The notes beneath the pieces were generated by a model, which had not been told where the DNA came from, made no database searches, and saw only the letters and a program-made list of their open reading frames with translations. Shown here piece after piece: positions 24,155 to 35,761 of a stretch of DNA of 64,000 nt (position 1 is the stretch's first letter; the number at the start of each line of letters is the position of its first letter). The stretch covers positions 62,001 through 126,000 of the forward strand of contig CAJQUW010007783.1 in NCBI GenBank assembly GCA_907163375.1, given 5' to 3'. Position numbers and translations under genes: made by a program. Source of the stretch: Prostheceraeus crozeri. Its lineage: Eukaryota > Platyhelminthes > Polycladida > Euryleptidae.

Positions 24155-25535
24155 TGTGGAGGTAAGCGATAAAATGCTTAGTAATGCAACACTGCGTTAT
24201 TTTACTAAAAGTCATTCAACCCGATTGTCTGTCATCAGCATGGAACATACTGATGTTTCATGATTGAAAATATTGTTTCACCGATCCGACTAGCGTAGCA
24301 GTAAATCTTCTTAGACGATTCAGTGAACTCTGAATGGTTGTATTGGTCTGGTTCCATTATTCGATCTTGTCAAAGATTAATCTTTAGTGTTCCACAATTG
24401 CTATACACTGTATTCCATAATCGTGAAGATTCCAAATTGTCGTCTGTGGCTACCAGTATCAAACTTTTTTAAAAATCAAGTTGTAGTACGCATAAATATG
24501 TTCCTGGAAATCTCAAATTTTCACGCTTTAGCATTACTACTTTCCACCCTGCTCTTGGTCGATGCCAACTAGTTAACAAGATGCAGCGTTGGGACTTTGG
24601 GTGCCCCTCCAGTCGTTTGCCGATGATATCTTCGGAGGTTCAATCACACAAACTGGAGAATTCAAGGCTAAGTTATAAATCTCTGTACCGCGGAGGTCTT
24701 CATCATCATTTAATTGATATATTCCATTATTCATGGAGTGATGCTTCAATATTCTCTGGTCAGTCTGGTCTCAATGAATGACAAAAGTTAGAACGTAGGA
24801 TTTTGTTTCGGGTATGATCTATCACTGTTGATACAGAAGTACATGTATGAAACACGGAATTCAAATGTACAACCAACACAGAGCCATACTTTGGAATGTT
24901 GAAGAATTGCACTCGTAGTTCTGTTTTAGTTCTATTTTGTGCGCTTTTCACGTGAGCAGGTTGATGGATGGAGTACGTCCGTTAGATGACGGAATTAGAA
25001 CTCTGGAAATTATGATTTGTGATAGAATAATTAATAGCATGATGAGATAAGAAGAAATTAATTGAAAAATGATCCATGAATTATGAATGCACAGTTATTA
25101 CGCAACGAAAGCAATTCCTTGCAGAGTCGATGTTGTGAGATGCAGTTGATTAATATTGAGAGCATTGTTGAATGTCCTTGTTATGTGAAGCTTGATGTAT
25201 ACTATACAGGATGTCTGATTATGGAGTTGCCAGAAGTTCGCGAACCGCGTCTTGAAAGTGCTCAAATGCAAATTTTTGTAGTCAATGGTTGATTGACGAT
25301 ATCACCCAAGTGCAAAACTGTTCAGTAAGATATTGGCAGAATCTAAAGAATTTAATCGAAGACGTGAATTTGAAACAAAATAAATGTTCATGAACTTTAT
25401 ATGGATAGAAATAAATTACGCATCTATTGCTAATACGCCATTACAGTATATTAATGTACAAAGTTTGAAAATTCGTTCCTATCATGACGATAGCTACGGA
25501 TTGTAGCTGAAATATGTCGCTGCTGAAAAATATAT
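24155..25535. other. Intron sequence without recognised elements
   Basis: Only short open frames. The stretches 20687-21479 and 26883-27458 also hold nothing I can name. Confidence 0.45.
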
Positions 25536-25572
25536 TATATATATATATATATAATAATATAATAATAAATGT
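25536..25572. repeat. AT-rich microsatellite
   Basis: A run of TA units is followed by TAATAATATAATAATAA. It is about 80 bp upstream of the first ribozyme-bearing repeat of the 25.6-kb PLE and unlike the longer (TA)n tracts inside it. Confidence 0.85.
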
Positions 25573-25650
25573 TTTTATTTTCCACCTAATTCTGATGTCT
25601 ACATTATGAATGTATACAAATGTGATTGATTCCAATAGATTTACTTCACT

Positions 25651-25692
25651 TCCCATGAGTAGCCTCCCGTGAAGAGGCGAAACCGGTTGGGA
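25651..25692 (+). ncRNA. Variant hammerhead ribozyme, A3-U8 core, left module
   Basis: Helix I is TCCC (25651-25654) with GGGA (25689-25692). The core is ATGAGTA (25655-25661) where the consensus is CTGANGA. Helix II is GCCTC/GAGGC (25662-25666 with 25674-25678), loop of 7. Then GAA, helix III AC[CG]GT and T25688. Only positions 3 and 8 deviate, and they change together from C-G to A-U, keeping the core pair. Confidence 0.6.
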
Positions 25693-25762
25693 TAGTTATT
25701 CATGACTTTTTTCTGAGTTTTTGTTTACTTATTTAATGCCATTTTGATACCTGTCTTCATTT

Positions 25763-25765
<3 letters not shown>

Positions 25766-25799
<34 letters not shown>
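25766..25799. repeat. (TA)n microsatellite ending the left PLE module
   Basis: An uninterrupted alternation of T and A about 75 bp downstream of the left ribozyme motif. The equivalent tract ends the right module. Confidence 0.95.
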
Positions 25800-25802
<3 letters not shown>

Positions 25803-26720
25803 AGAACTTTTATGAAACATTACTTATATCCTCATAAGACGCATAAGTCGAATTGTATCTGATATCGAGATCCGAAAAGTTCGTCATAACGAAATGAAAG
25901 TAAGATTAAGTCAACTTGGATATCCAGAAAAATTAATAGATGATGCTATTTCAAAGTGTTTGCTAGAGATAAATAAAGAAACACCTACAAGTAATGCAGT
26001 ATCAAATGATGAAAAGATGATACCATACATTGAAACATATAATCCCAACAACCCTAATATTTATCAGACCATAATATCTCCAGTTCTTTCGACCTCGAAG
26101 TTAACAAAAACATTTTCTAACTATCGATTAAGACCAACCTAGAGACAACCACCAGCACTCCTACAAATAATTCAGAAAAACAATCGAAAAACAATTACTG
26201 GAGTGAAAAAATGTGGCGACGCAAGCTCTTCGTGCTGCGATTATATAATTGAAGGTATCAAATTTACATATAAAGAAGGAAACATAACTAAAGAGTTTAA
26301 AATAATAAGTAACATGAACTGTTCATCTAACAATTTAATTTATGTCATATAATGTGGAGGTTGTAGTGCCCGTCATGTTGGACAAACGGGAGATGCATTA
26401 AGATCAAGAGTTCGAACACATAGACAGCAAATTCGGGAACTGAAATATAGAACATTGAAAGTTAGTGATCATATATCTACATGTGCTAAAAAATATCTAT
26501 CCTCCTTTCAAGATCATGCCAATTCTACAGCTATCTTCCAATGTTAATAGATCTCTACGGGAACAAAAAGAAAACGATGCATGAAGGTATTGAATTCTAC
26601 CTTAAACCAGGATATCGGATCCATATAAGGTTATGTCATGATATACATGTTTTATTTAAATGTCTCAGGCTTTTGATTTGAATGTACTTCTACTGTCTGT
26701 AAAGAAAATAGATGTCATTC

Positions 26721-26761
26721 CGCCCATGAATAGCTTGGAAACAAGTGAAACCGGTTGGGCG
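26721..26761 (+). ncRNA. Variant hammerhead ribozyme, A3-U8 core, right module
   Basis: Helix I is CGCCC (26721-26725) with GGGCG (26757-26761). The core is ATGAATA (26726-26732), again A at 3 and T at 8. Helix II is GCTTG/CAAGT (26733-26737 with 26742-26746) capped by a GAAA tetraloop. Then GAA, AC[CG]GT and T26756. Helices I and II have different sequences from the left copy yet remain paired. Confidence 0.62.
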
Positions 26762-26825
26762 TAATTATTTGTTTTTATTTAAAACTTTATACGTGAGGGT
26801 GGGTCAGGGTGTTTCAGTTTTGTAT

Positions 26826-26827
<2 letters not shown>

Positions 26828-26882
<55 letters not shown>
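26828..26882. repeat. (AT)n microsatellite ending the right PLE module
   Basis: About 54 bp of uninterrupted AT dinucleotides, 67 bp downstream of the right ribozyme motif. The parallel position to 25766-25799 supports the view that (TA)n is the element's own 3' tail. Confidence 0.95.
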
Positions 26883-26884
<2 letters not shown>

Positions 26885-27464
26885 TCTACAACACTTTATA
26901 GAATCGGCTCTTTCCAACTTAATAAATGAATCGTACAAAGTATTGCGTCCAATGCTTCCGTATATTGACAGATTGCCTCAACTCGACGGTGTTGGGATTA
27001 TTGTCGACATACAATGAATGATGTCACGAATCGTTCAATGTGATGACACAACTACGTAAAGCTCGCAATATGAGCCTTCATTGTCTGCTTCTTCTTTATA
27101 TATTCAATCATTTTCCATCATTCTTATAAATTTTAGCAACAGAGACTTTCGATTATTCTCCAAAAACTATTGGATTTAGGATTCAGTGCACATTAAATGG
27201 ATAATAAAGTCACGGCAGGAGATGACAGGTTTTCCTAAGTATTTTTCTTAAAATGTATCGAATTATTATTGAAAACGAAGGATTATTTCTGCAGTACTCT
27301 AGTTCTGCAAATTCATCTTTTATGATGCAACTTGCATTGTCATGTTACATATGCTATTCGTAAATGAATAGATTCACATTGCCTAAATCGTGCATCAATT
27401 TATACAATCTCAGATTTAAACCAATTCTATAAGCTTGGAATTGACTCAAACTCGCTGAATTATT

Positions 27465-27929
27465 CAGGGTTGTGTTTTTTCCGATTTATCGGGAAGTCCT
27501 GATTCTGGGTTTATTTCGGTCATTTTTGAGACAAGGCAGATTATAGAGGGGGGGGGTGGAGGGTCGGGTGGGACTTTATATATTGCTTGATTGTCTTAGA
27601 CTGTAACACAGCCGTTCCTTTTAATTTTTCAAATGTATCCCTAGTTTTATACCACTTCATTTTCAGTAATATCAATCATATTTCAGTCTCTGATGGGTTT
27701 CGCCTAAATATACACGTAGATTACATGGGCTGCATACATTACTTAGCGTGTTGCTTTTGTTTTCATTTTTGTGTCACTTCATTTCTTGCTTATAATCGAA
27801 CTAACCAGGCAATATGTGAATGTCCCAAACTTATGGTTCTATTGTTTATGTAGTAATGACTGTTCATGCTGAACCCCCTTCAAAATTTAGCTTCCTGATT
27901 TTTTTCTCGTTCGGTCAATCACACCCCTG
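27465..27929. mobile_element. hAT-like MITE, copy 1, with 6-bp target duplication
   Basis: It begins CAGGGTTGTG and ends CACACCCCTG, imperfect terminal inverted repeats extended by TCCTGATT-type sequence inside. It is flanked by ATTATT on both sides (27459-27464 and 27930-27935). About 200 bp at the 3' end (GGGTTTCGCCTAAATATACA ... GGCAATATGTGAATGTCCCA) and 70 bp at the 5' end match the copy at 37027. An internal G run lies near 27550. No transposase is encoded. Confidence 0.8.
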
Positions 27930-27935
27930 ATTATT

Positions 27936-30900
27936 AAATGAAATTGTTTCGACAACATCTTCCTTCAAAATTGACCTTAATTGACGATATCGGATACAAC
28001 GTCGTCACTTTTTCAATGTTATTTTTCACGACTAACAAAGTTTATTGATATCTAATGATACAAACCTTTGTTGAAAACCTAGAACAGAATTACAATATTA
28101 CAGATAGTCCGGTTCGGTCAGGTCTTTAGACGGCGGGAGGCATGAGCTGATACTGAAGGCGTTGTCTCTCTGGACTGCAAAACATCATGTTTATCCTAAC
28201 AATGAAATCATTGCTTTCTGGTTGCAGACGCATTGTGTTGCGGAAAGTTATCATTTTGCGACATGCACAAGGTGTTGTTCCGAACTTCAACAGTGAACAA
28301 ACATTACGAAACATTTCATAATGCAAAGTCACTGTCAAAGATAAAGGCGGCTTGCAGTTTGATGAAATTGTGTCACAGCCATTCCGATTTCCAGCTCTTG
28401 GTTAATTATCATCCCACAAGTTTACAGTTTGTGATTATATTTCACTTTATTGCAAATATTTGGCAGGAAATTAGAATTCATTTCAACAGACTGCAAATTT
28501 GACTAATCTTTGTTTCCGTTGCGGTAATGAGTTAGAAATCGCAGTCCTATCATTTCGGGAAACGGTTTTCCTGCGAGTCTGGAGCTATGTTATAGTCTTC
28601 AGTTGCCGCATCTCTCAGTTTGTGCATTGTTTTACAATAAAGTCTCCAGCTTCGTGGGCAGTGGTGGGCAATCAAGTTGGGATAGAGGGCCGAGAGAGCT
28701 CGCCGGCCACCAATTTTAAAAGGCAGAAATAGGTTTGTTGAAAATTCCTTTGATGAGCATCTTTGAGGGTAATTTTAAAGACTACTATACATAGTGGTAG
28801 TACATGACAATTGTATTTGTAAATGCATACAGGGCATTGTACACATAGCTGTTATCTTTTAGGGAACTGTGTTTTACATCCTAAAATCTGCATGAATAAT
28901 AGAATATGAATAGACCAAACCAGTTGCGGAAGGTTTTTTGCGAAATTAAATGGTCATATGACCTCATTGGTAAAATAATAACACCACCATATTTAATCGA
29001 AAAATGGCAGTCTATGGTCTAAATGACGGTCTATAGTAGCCTACCTCTATCCGCCTCCATGCCACACAATGTAAAATGACATAGATAAAAACTGGTTAAG
29101 TTACACGCCCCTAAGTGTACATAGGCCTACTTCACCCAAACATAAACGTCTTTCGAAAGTCACGCATAGGCTCCCCTGATACTCCTGCGATATAAATAAT
29201 TGGTGCAATATGCTTATAAATCTAGATAACATAATATGCAGAAAGAATACTTGAAAGAAAAGCTGGCTTATGAATATCACATATCCTCATGCTCCTTCAT
29301 GCGTAGATACTATATGTATTTATAGGCTAATTGCAACTCTGTTTATTACGTGGTGAAACATGTTCAACAAGGTATCGAACGCCATGTGACTCAGCACTCA
29401 TTAGGAGTTGTTGAAATGTCTACCAGGGGGCAAGGGTTATCTGAGTGCATCACTAATATTGAGAGCGCTTTCCGAATATGCGTGCGACATTACTCACGCA
29501 TTTGTGCTACATTCGTGGCCAGTTAACATAGACCATCCGTAAGACGATTGAAGCCACTGGACGCTGAAGGCCTGCCAGCAGAGAACTTCGTTGGACTTAC
29601 ATCAAATATGCCTGAAACATAGGGAAGTACTGTCTCAAGTTGTTCCACTGGATATGCTCCTTTAAGGCCCATCGTCGGCAGTTTGTGGACAGCTGCTTGC
29701 TAAGTCTGCGTATGATTTGTGGTGGCATCGTCTAGTTAATTCATGCTCTGAAGTTAATGCATTTATTGAAGTTTCAAATTTTATAATATATTTATAAGTA
29801 TGCATATATTTAAGATAAAGTTTTTTAATGATCAAAGTTTTAGCCATTCACGTCATTGCTCCCTCGCAACAACGAACTCTGCAAAGTAAAGTAGCAGTAT
29901 TAAGCAAGGGTAGGAAAATCGCCAAGTTATGTCTTCAAACATTTCACGTGTTCACTGTAGTTAAAACACTCGAACATCTGCCGAGGCGGCATTCAGGAGG
30001 CATGTCAAGCTCAAACAGTACAAACTGATTTCATTTCAAAAAATCCGCTTTATTGCTCGAGTTGGCACAAAATCCTCCTTTTCCCAGTTGACATTGTCAT
30101 CAGTCTTATCTATTGCTGTCTAGTCAGTTTACTATTCGATTCATTTACGTTTTCCTCATCCAACTCTTATATTATTACAGTGTATGCGGATAATTCAGAT
30201 TACATACTCAAGAATTTTGATGCGCAGCATATTTTACAACGTTAAGATGCATACAGTTAACAGCAATACTTACGTATTAACAGAAGTTATAGTTTATCAG
30301 GTGTAACAAGTTGTCAGAGAACAACTACATGCCAATCAAAGTTGCAAAAAATGAAAGAAGATACTCCAATATTTGAAATTCCTTACATTTTCCAATACTT
30401 AACTTGATACCACATCTCAGATTCCATAAAAATCATATCTAGCTGCACGTGTTTACAAGATTTTAAAGTGCATAAAGCATGAAAGATGTTGAATACAACT
30501 TATACAATGACGATATAGGAGGAAATTTTTTTGTTTGAATTGGAAACATTTATAATTCGATGCGAAGTTGTAAAAACATTGAGCATTGTCAGAATTCTAA
30601 TATTTGAGCATTTGGTGATGTGTTTGAGGATGCTGAATAATGTAGTTTTTGGGTGCGTGGATGTACTCGTGGATCCAGACCCATCCCAGGTGAAATTTGA
30701 ATGACATATGAGATGTCTGAAGCTGTTGATTTTCATATTACAATTCACTGTTCTTTGATCACGTTTTATTAAGATTGAGAAGTGTTCCGACTCCATTTCA
30801 TGCGCAATTACTAAATGAGTCAGTAATGAGCATCACATGCGACGATCTAATGACTGACACGTATTTTGTGACAGAATAGTTGTTATAGAAATACTCGCAC

Positions 30901-31196
30901 TAAGATCTGGAAATGACTGTAGTTAGAATCTTGGCCATTTCGAATTACTAAAAGAAGACGACGCAACCACATGACACAGATAATTCGGTCAATGTAAAGG
31001 AATGAAGTGCAATAGAGGGCGGATCGCGAACTCAACTGGAATAACAAGTCTCAGATTCGTATGTAGTTCAAGAGAGGGAGAGACAGAGATCGCGTTTTCT
31101 TCTTAACATCGTAGAGAGTCATGACTGCTTGAGGTTTGACTTCTTTGGAACATAAATTTCAATATGTAATGGCTTGAGGCGGGAGGCGCATAATGA
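27936..31196. other. Intron sequence, little recognised
   Basis: CAGTGGTGGGCAA near 28658 looks like a hAT-type terminus, but no partner end is visible. A Cys/His-containing frame at 28233-28502 is too weak to call. Confidence 0.4.
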
Positions 31197-31232
31197 ATAA
31201 AAGGAAAACGTCACAAATCTCTCCCGAAAAGT

Positions 31233-31472
31233 TTGCGGTATAACGAACATAAAAATAGCATCATCAAGCGTGATTGTCATAGCGCCTTGAGCGATCATAT
31301 AAAATTTTACAAGCCGTGTACCAACATAGATAGCTTCAATATCAATTTCTTAAAGTGTGTGCATGATCCGATTGAGACAAGTTTGATGGAATCTCGTTTG
31401 ATCGATTTTTGTAAGCCAGAATTGAACAGGCGTCACGAGGGTGTTGTTGCACCTACTGTTAGAATCATTTAG
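31233..31472 (+). mobile_element. Penelope-like element GIY-YIG C-terminal fragment
   Basis: RYNEHKNSIIKRD (the Arg-x-x-Glu-His stretch), SALSDHIKFY, then DSFNINFLKCVHDPIETSLM and ESRLIDFCKPELNRRHEGV. The last block is the conserved E ... IxxxKPxLNRRxG end of PLE GIY-YIG nucleases. The catalytic tyrosines upstream are missing. The 80-codon frame ends naturally, 4 nt before a hammerhead-like motif. It is a different PLE family from the other fragments. Confidence 0.75.
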
Positions 31473-31475
31473 TAA

Positions 31476-31511
31476 GGCAGTGACCAAGCGTCTGGACGCG
31501 AAACGTTTGCC
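31476..31511 (+). ncRNA. Variant hammerhead ribozyme, G3-C8 core
   Basis: Helix I is GGCA (31476-31479) with TGCC (31508-31511). The core is GTGACCA (31480-31486), with G at 3 and C at 8 instead of C and G. One extra A is followed by helix II GCGT/ACGC (31488-31491 with 31496-31499) and a CTGG loop. GAA is 31500-31502, A15.1 and T16.1 enclose CG, and T31507 is the cleavage-site nucleotide. It follows immediately after a PLE endonuclease reading frame. Confidence 0.5.
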
Positions 31512-31639
31512 GATTTTACCTGTATTATATTTTTACTTGAACCTTTGTGTCTATTCGGCATTATATATTTTTCGGGAGAGATTTGTGACGTTTTCCTTTT
31601 ATAAATTTCAACATGAAGTGCAAACCGACGTGATCTCGT

Positions 31640-31738
31640 TCTCGAACTTGGTGGACTGACTCTGTCACTCTCGGGGATCGACCACACGACGAAAAGATCA
31701 CGAGGTCAAGCCCTTTGCCATTTTACCACGGAGACAAC
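31640..31738 (-). mobile_element. tRNA-like SINE head, minus strand
   Basis: Read on the minus strand: TGTCTCCGTGGTAAAATGGC (A-box-like), GATCTTTTCGTCGTGTGG, GGTCGATCCCC (B box) and GAGAGTGACAGAGTC. It resembles the family A head but with a different body. It stands back to back with the plus-strand SINE at 31776. Confidence 0.65.
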
Positions 31739-31775
31739 ACCACGCAAAGCTCCAATTTACGAATACTGTCATGTG

Positions 31776-31988
31776 CATCCGTGGCACAGTGGTTAAGTGC
31801 TTGACCTAGCGATCCTTAAGTTCGGAGATCGAGTCTCCAAGGTGTCAATGGAAGTCGGCAGGAAGGGCATCCGAGCTAAAAGATAATAATGTTCTAGATT
31901 AAAGTGTGACTGTGTCAGCACCGTCCAAGCCTCCAGTACGGGGAGTAGTGACGTTGAACTATCATTTTTTTGTCATGTGCCAAACCGA
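31776..31988 (+). mobile_element. tRNA-derived SINE, family A, near full length
   Basis: The head CATCCGTGGCACAGTGG and B-box region GGAGATCGAGTCTCC are followed by GTCAATGGAAGTCGGC, AGGAAGGGCATCCG, ACCGTCCAAGCCTCCAG and GTGACGTTGAAC. The end runs through CATGTGCCAAACCGA, which is also found after the copy at 60486 and so probably marks the true 3' end. It sits back to back with a minus-strand tRNA-like copy ending at 31738. Confidence 0.85.
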
Positions 31989-32863
31989 TGTCTCCGGCTA
32001 TTTGTCTCCGGCTCTATGGATTGACCCGTGGCAGCCCGATTTCTTGTGTGAGTATGGTAAGCTTAAGTTGGATCCTATTGAGGGAATTCTTTCCTCTGAT
32101 GTTCGACCCGCACTCTCAAGTTCAACACAGCGATGTTTTACATTTAATTCTTAATTAAACTGTAAACAGCATGTCATGGTTAAGTGGGTTTGTAACTTAA
32201 GAGTCATCGAAGTCAATTAACACATGGAGTGAAACTAATCAATGAATTATGATCATGTGATTCTTTCCATAAATAGGGACGACTTCTTTTTTCTGCGATT
32301 CTAATCGTGTGAGAATTTCTTGTACACAAACTGAAATACGCTTTACTTTTTAGATCCACTTTCCAGATACTCTGTCAACTCTAGCAATCTGCTTGAGGAT
32401 AATTTGTGACCGGAACTCGATCACTCTTGCCTTAGATATCCCACCTCAGGTTGCAGGTTGCAATTATTTGTCTTTCATCCCTGGGCAAAGATTGTTCTCT
32501 GCATCAGCTATTATGCTTTCCAGAATGTGAGATCCTGCGTTATTCAATATTCTAGCGCAAATAATTTACTTCCGTCAATTCGAAGAGTTCCCACCTCATC
32601 CGGATTGATTATATAACAATAGGCATGCTTGATCTGTACTCAATCCAACTGCTCCCTGAACGATCTGCACTTTGCTTCTCATTCTCATCTACTGCGGCAG
32701 ATTCTGCACTGCGAAAGTATTTAAAGTCGTTTTTATCGACATAATCTCTCAACAAGAGTAACTTCAAAATTGTTCAACAATGAAAATTGACGAAGCATTA
32801 AATGTAGAAGTGAAAAAATGTAGATAATAATTTTAATAGGTTTTTAATCACGAGAAATTATTG

Positions 32864-33058
32864 AAAATAGGTTTGGAAAAAGTCAAGTTATTTATTGTTA
32901 TACAAAGCGAGCAAAAAGTTAATCAACATATTTCGGCTATTTGCTCCGCAGCCATTGTCAAGCGTATTTAATATGGTGTAAATAGCCGAAGTATATTGAT
33001 TAGCCTTTTGCTTGTTTTATGCAACAATAGATAAACTGACTTTTTCCAAACCTATTTT
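32864..33058. repeat. Inverted repeat, arms about 79 bp
   Basis: AAAATAGGTTTGGAAAAAGT ... CGGCTATTT (32864-32942) pairs with AAATAGCCGAAG ... TTTTTCCAAACCTATTTT (32980-33058). The 37-nt loop plus left arm, read on the minus strand, contains GGCTGCGGAGCAAATAGCC followed by GAAATATGTT, reminiscent of the PLE hammerhead-like hairpins but without a good core. Confidence 0.85.
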
Positions 33059-35761
33059 GAATTATGGTCAACAGTCATGACATATTTCCTTAACAAAGAA
33101 TTATCCTTTGCAACACACAAATAAATGATAAGCTGAGAAGCGACAAATTGGTAAATTGAAATTCAGCTTGAATACAGTTGTCGATACATCTTCTTTTTTG
33201 AAAACGGAAATCATTGAAGAAGTTTGATTCATTCAATTTAATTTGTTTTATTTTAATAATTATCAGTTTAATTAAAATTGTTTAATAGTTATATTTTTAA
33301 GAATTTAATTTTGATTTATCATGCGTAAATAAGAATGAAATAACCTTTTTAGTTGATGCTGTCGTCGACACAGTGTTTGTATATCTTCAACAGAACATTT
33401 AATGATGATTAAACTGACTGAAGCACTTTGCACAATTGTACTTTCTATTCATTGACATTTAAAAATGTTTATTTTGACGACTATTTTTACATTATTGACA
33501 TTCCTTCAGTATGTCATCTACCTTGTTATAACACCAATTATAAACAATGAGCATGCTCCATGAAATATGAGCTTTGTAACGATGTTAATGTGTCTGTTGC
33601 AAGTAGATTGATATTTCATGTGTCTCCATACGATGGATTTTGTACCACTGGGATTTGAAACATTGAAGGAATATTGATAAGGATGATATCAATATTGTTT
33701 AAAGATTACAAATTGTCAGTGATTTCTGTTCAGCTAAACATAGGCGTTTTCTATATATTCTCTTTTCACGCTTGGAATCGGAAGCTCGTAGTTCTGTATT
33801 TACGCATTTAGTGTCTCTATTTATGATTTTCTTGCTCGTATTATAGCTTATTTCAGATTCATTGCCCAAAATGTGTTATAATAGTTCCCCTTCGAGCTTG
33901 TATCGAATCCAGTGATCTTCATGTGTTTCGGAGCTCTATTTCATATCAGTAACGAATAGGTGCGAGTAGACATGTAAGTTTCATCATCAAATTGGAGAAC
34001 AAAAAGATGTTTCTCTCAAATGTTAGAAATTCTGTGTATTACTCCGCTATTTTCATCATTAGATGCCCGTAGATAGCGTGAATGCGCACCTACAGTGTTT
34101 ATGCATTATATTTTCTTCATTTTCTTACATTGAAATGAATTATCTTTTTAATTTACACATAGATAAGAAGACAATAAACCTTCTTAGTTTCATACAATCT
34201 TGAGTGATCTATTGCAGTAATATAATATCTTATGATTGTAATACACATAAGCTGAATAATTTTGTAATTGGTTTCAAGGTGATGTACATTCTTAGAGAAA
34301 AAGCAAAAAAGTTTTCAATGTCACATCTGATTGTAAATATTTGAAATTGTTTTGTTTGAAAAAATTGTTTTGATGACAAAATTAAAGAAACTCATCTCTT
34401 CGATGGTTTTCAAAATCTAGACTATCTTGCGATACCCAGACTCCGCCATCGTTTATGAAAGGTAGCTATGCTGCCCTTTGACGCAGAGGAAGAACATTTG
34501 AATGTATCGAAAATTTCATTACTCCTTTGGGATACTGACCGAATGCATGACTGTGGGGATACATACAGTTTTCTCTAAATCAATAGTAGACTAATATGAT
34601 TGGAACTAGTTCTTTTGAGAGTCAAGTGAACTAGGAGGCCATTTTTTGTATCATTCTAAGAAAATGATCTATTTTTAATTTATTTGCTATTTTGCAATAA
34701 TCGTTGCATTTCACGTGCTTTTAAAAATACATTGATATCATTTCATATCATTATTGAGTTTCACTTTCTGCATCATAATGAGCACCGGCTTTGACTTTAT
34801 GGTGCATAGACAGTCTCATAAAGTGTACTATAGTCGAAATCAGGTAATCAACTTATCAGGTAATCAAGTCGAAAGTGGTCTGTTGTTTTGGAATAGAATT
34901 AAGATGAACTACATTTATGAAAAAGAACGGAATTTCAAATATTGAAAGTAGAAGAATATTTGACTTCTTATCATTCTTGAAGAAATGTGACCCGCTGCAT
35001 AATTTATATAGAAAAGCAAGTGCAAAGGACCGATTCATATATTCATACATTTCATATCTTTCCTTACATTTATTAACAATATAATTCCATTCCTACTAAA
35101 TAATTCATCAGCTATTTCGACCATCATTGTTCATCTAATATTTGAGTTATTGAATATGTAGCAAATGTTTATCTAGGATTTGATAGAACAGATTGCGATG
35201 AAATGTGACTCTATTCACTCGCTGACTGTGAGCTGCCTATCGTATGAGACAATTACAAATGTGTCTGACATTGCCATTTTCCCACGTACAAGCAAATTTT
35301 CTACTTCTCATTTCCTTTGCTTTCGAAATTATGCATCTACATTACCAGGGATATTTGTGGTACACTGGTTGATATTATATTTAGCATCATTATTCCTAGG
35401 AGGAGTTGAAATTCATAGAAGATAAACATTAAAATGTGAGAATCGAAGTCATCACAAGGAGCAAGAAGGAGATCTAGTAGAAGGATTTCAAATCTTCAGA
35501 GATGTTTACGTCTGTGCAAGTGCCGTATTGTTTGAATTCACACAGTCGGAAAGAAGTTATTTGTCTTCTGACAAATTTATCAGAATTTGCAGTCATTCCG
35601 CATTGGATTCAAGTCACAAGAGGACCTTATTTTGGGGACTTTCCCCCTGATATGATATGTTATTCACACGTTCATATTCCACGTTTATATCAAGTATATG
35701 TTATTTGTCTCACATTCGTAAAGAATGAATTTTCCTATCAAGAGGTACAACTAATCCAAAA
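33059..35761. other. Very AT-rich intron sequence, nothing recognised
   Basis: No coding, tRNA-like or paired-end signal. The stretches 31989-32863, 36649-37020 and 37402-38037 are similar. Confidence 0.45.

Larger units (their letters stand above)
25640..26882 (+). mobile_element. Penelope-like element with two terminal-repeat modules around a GIY-YIG ORF
   Basis: Left module (about 25640-25800): hammerhead-like motif, about 75 bp of AT-rich sequence, then (TA)n. ORF part (about 25815-26620): YPEKLIDDAISKCLLEI (linker helix), KCGDASSSCCDYIIEG (Cys-rich), NNLIYVI, CGGCSARHVGQTGDALRSRV and HRQQIRELK, SDHISTCAKK. This is the Cys-rich linker and GIY-YIG domain of a Neptune/Poseidon-like PLE, with a His-Val-Gly at the YIG site. 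Right module (about 26715-26882): a second hammerhead-like motif, about 70 bp, then a longer (TA)n. This matches the PLTR-ORF-PLTR layout known for PLEs. The RT core is missing and the ORF has a few breaks. Confidence 0.82.
31197..31602. repeat. Perfect 34-bp inverted repeats enclosing a GIY-YIG fragment
   Basis: ATAAAAGGAAAACGTCACAA plus ATCTCTCCCGAAAA at 31197-31230 is repeated exactly, inverted, at 31569-31602. The 338-bp interior holds the PLE endonuclease C-terminus and a hammerhead-like motif. Confidence 0.95.

Noticed and set aside
28233-28502. Cys/His pattern suggesting a zinc finger or hAT-type BED finger
   Set aside because: Only one finger-like spacing, no flanking transposase sequence and no continuity in other frames.
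28657-28690. CAGTGGTGGGCAA resembling a hAT terminal repeat
   Set aside because: No inverted partner or target duplication could be found.
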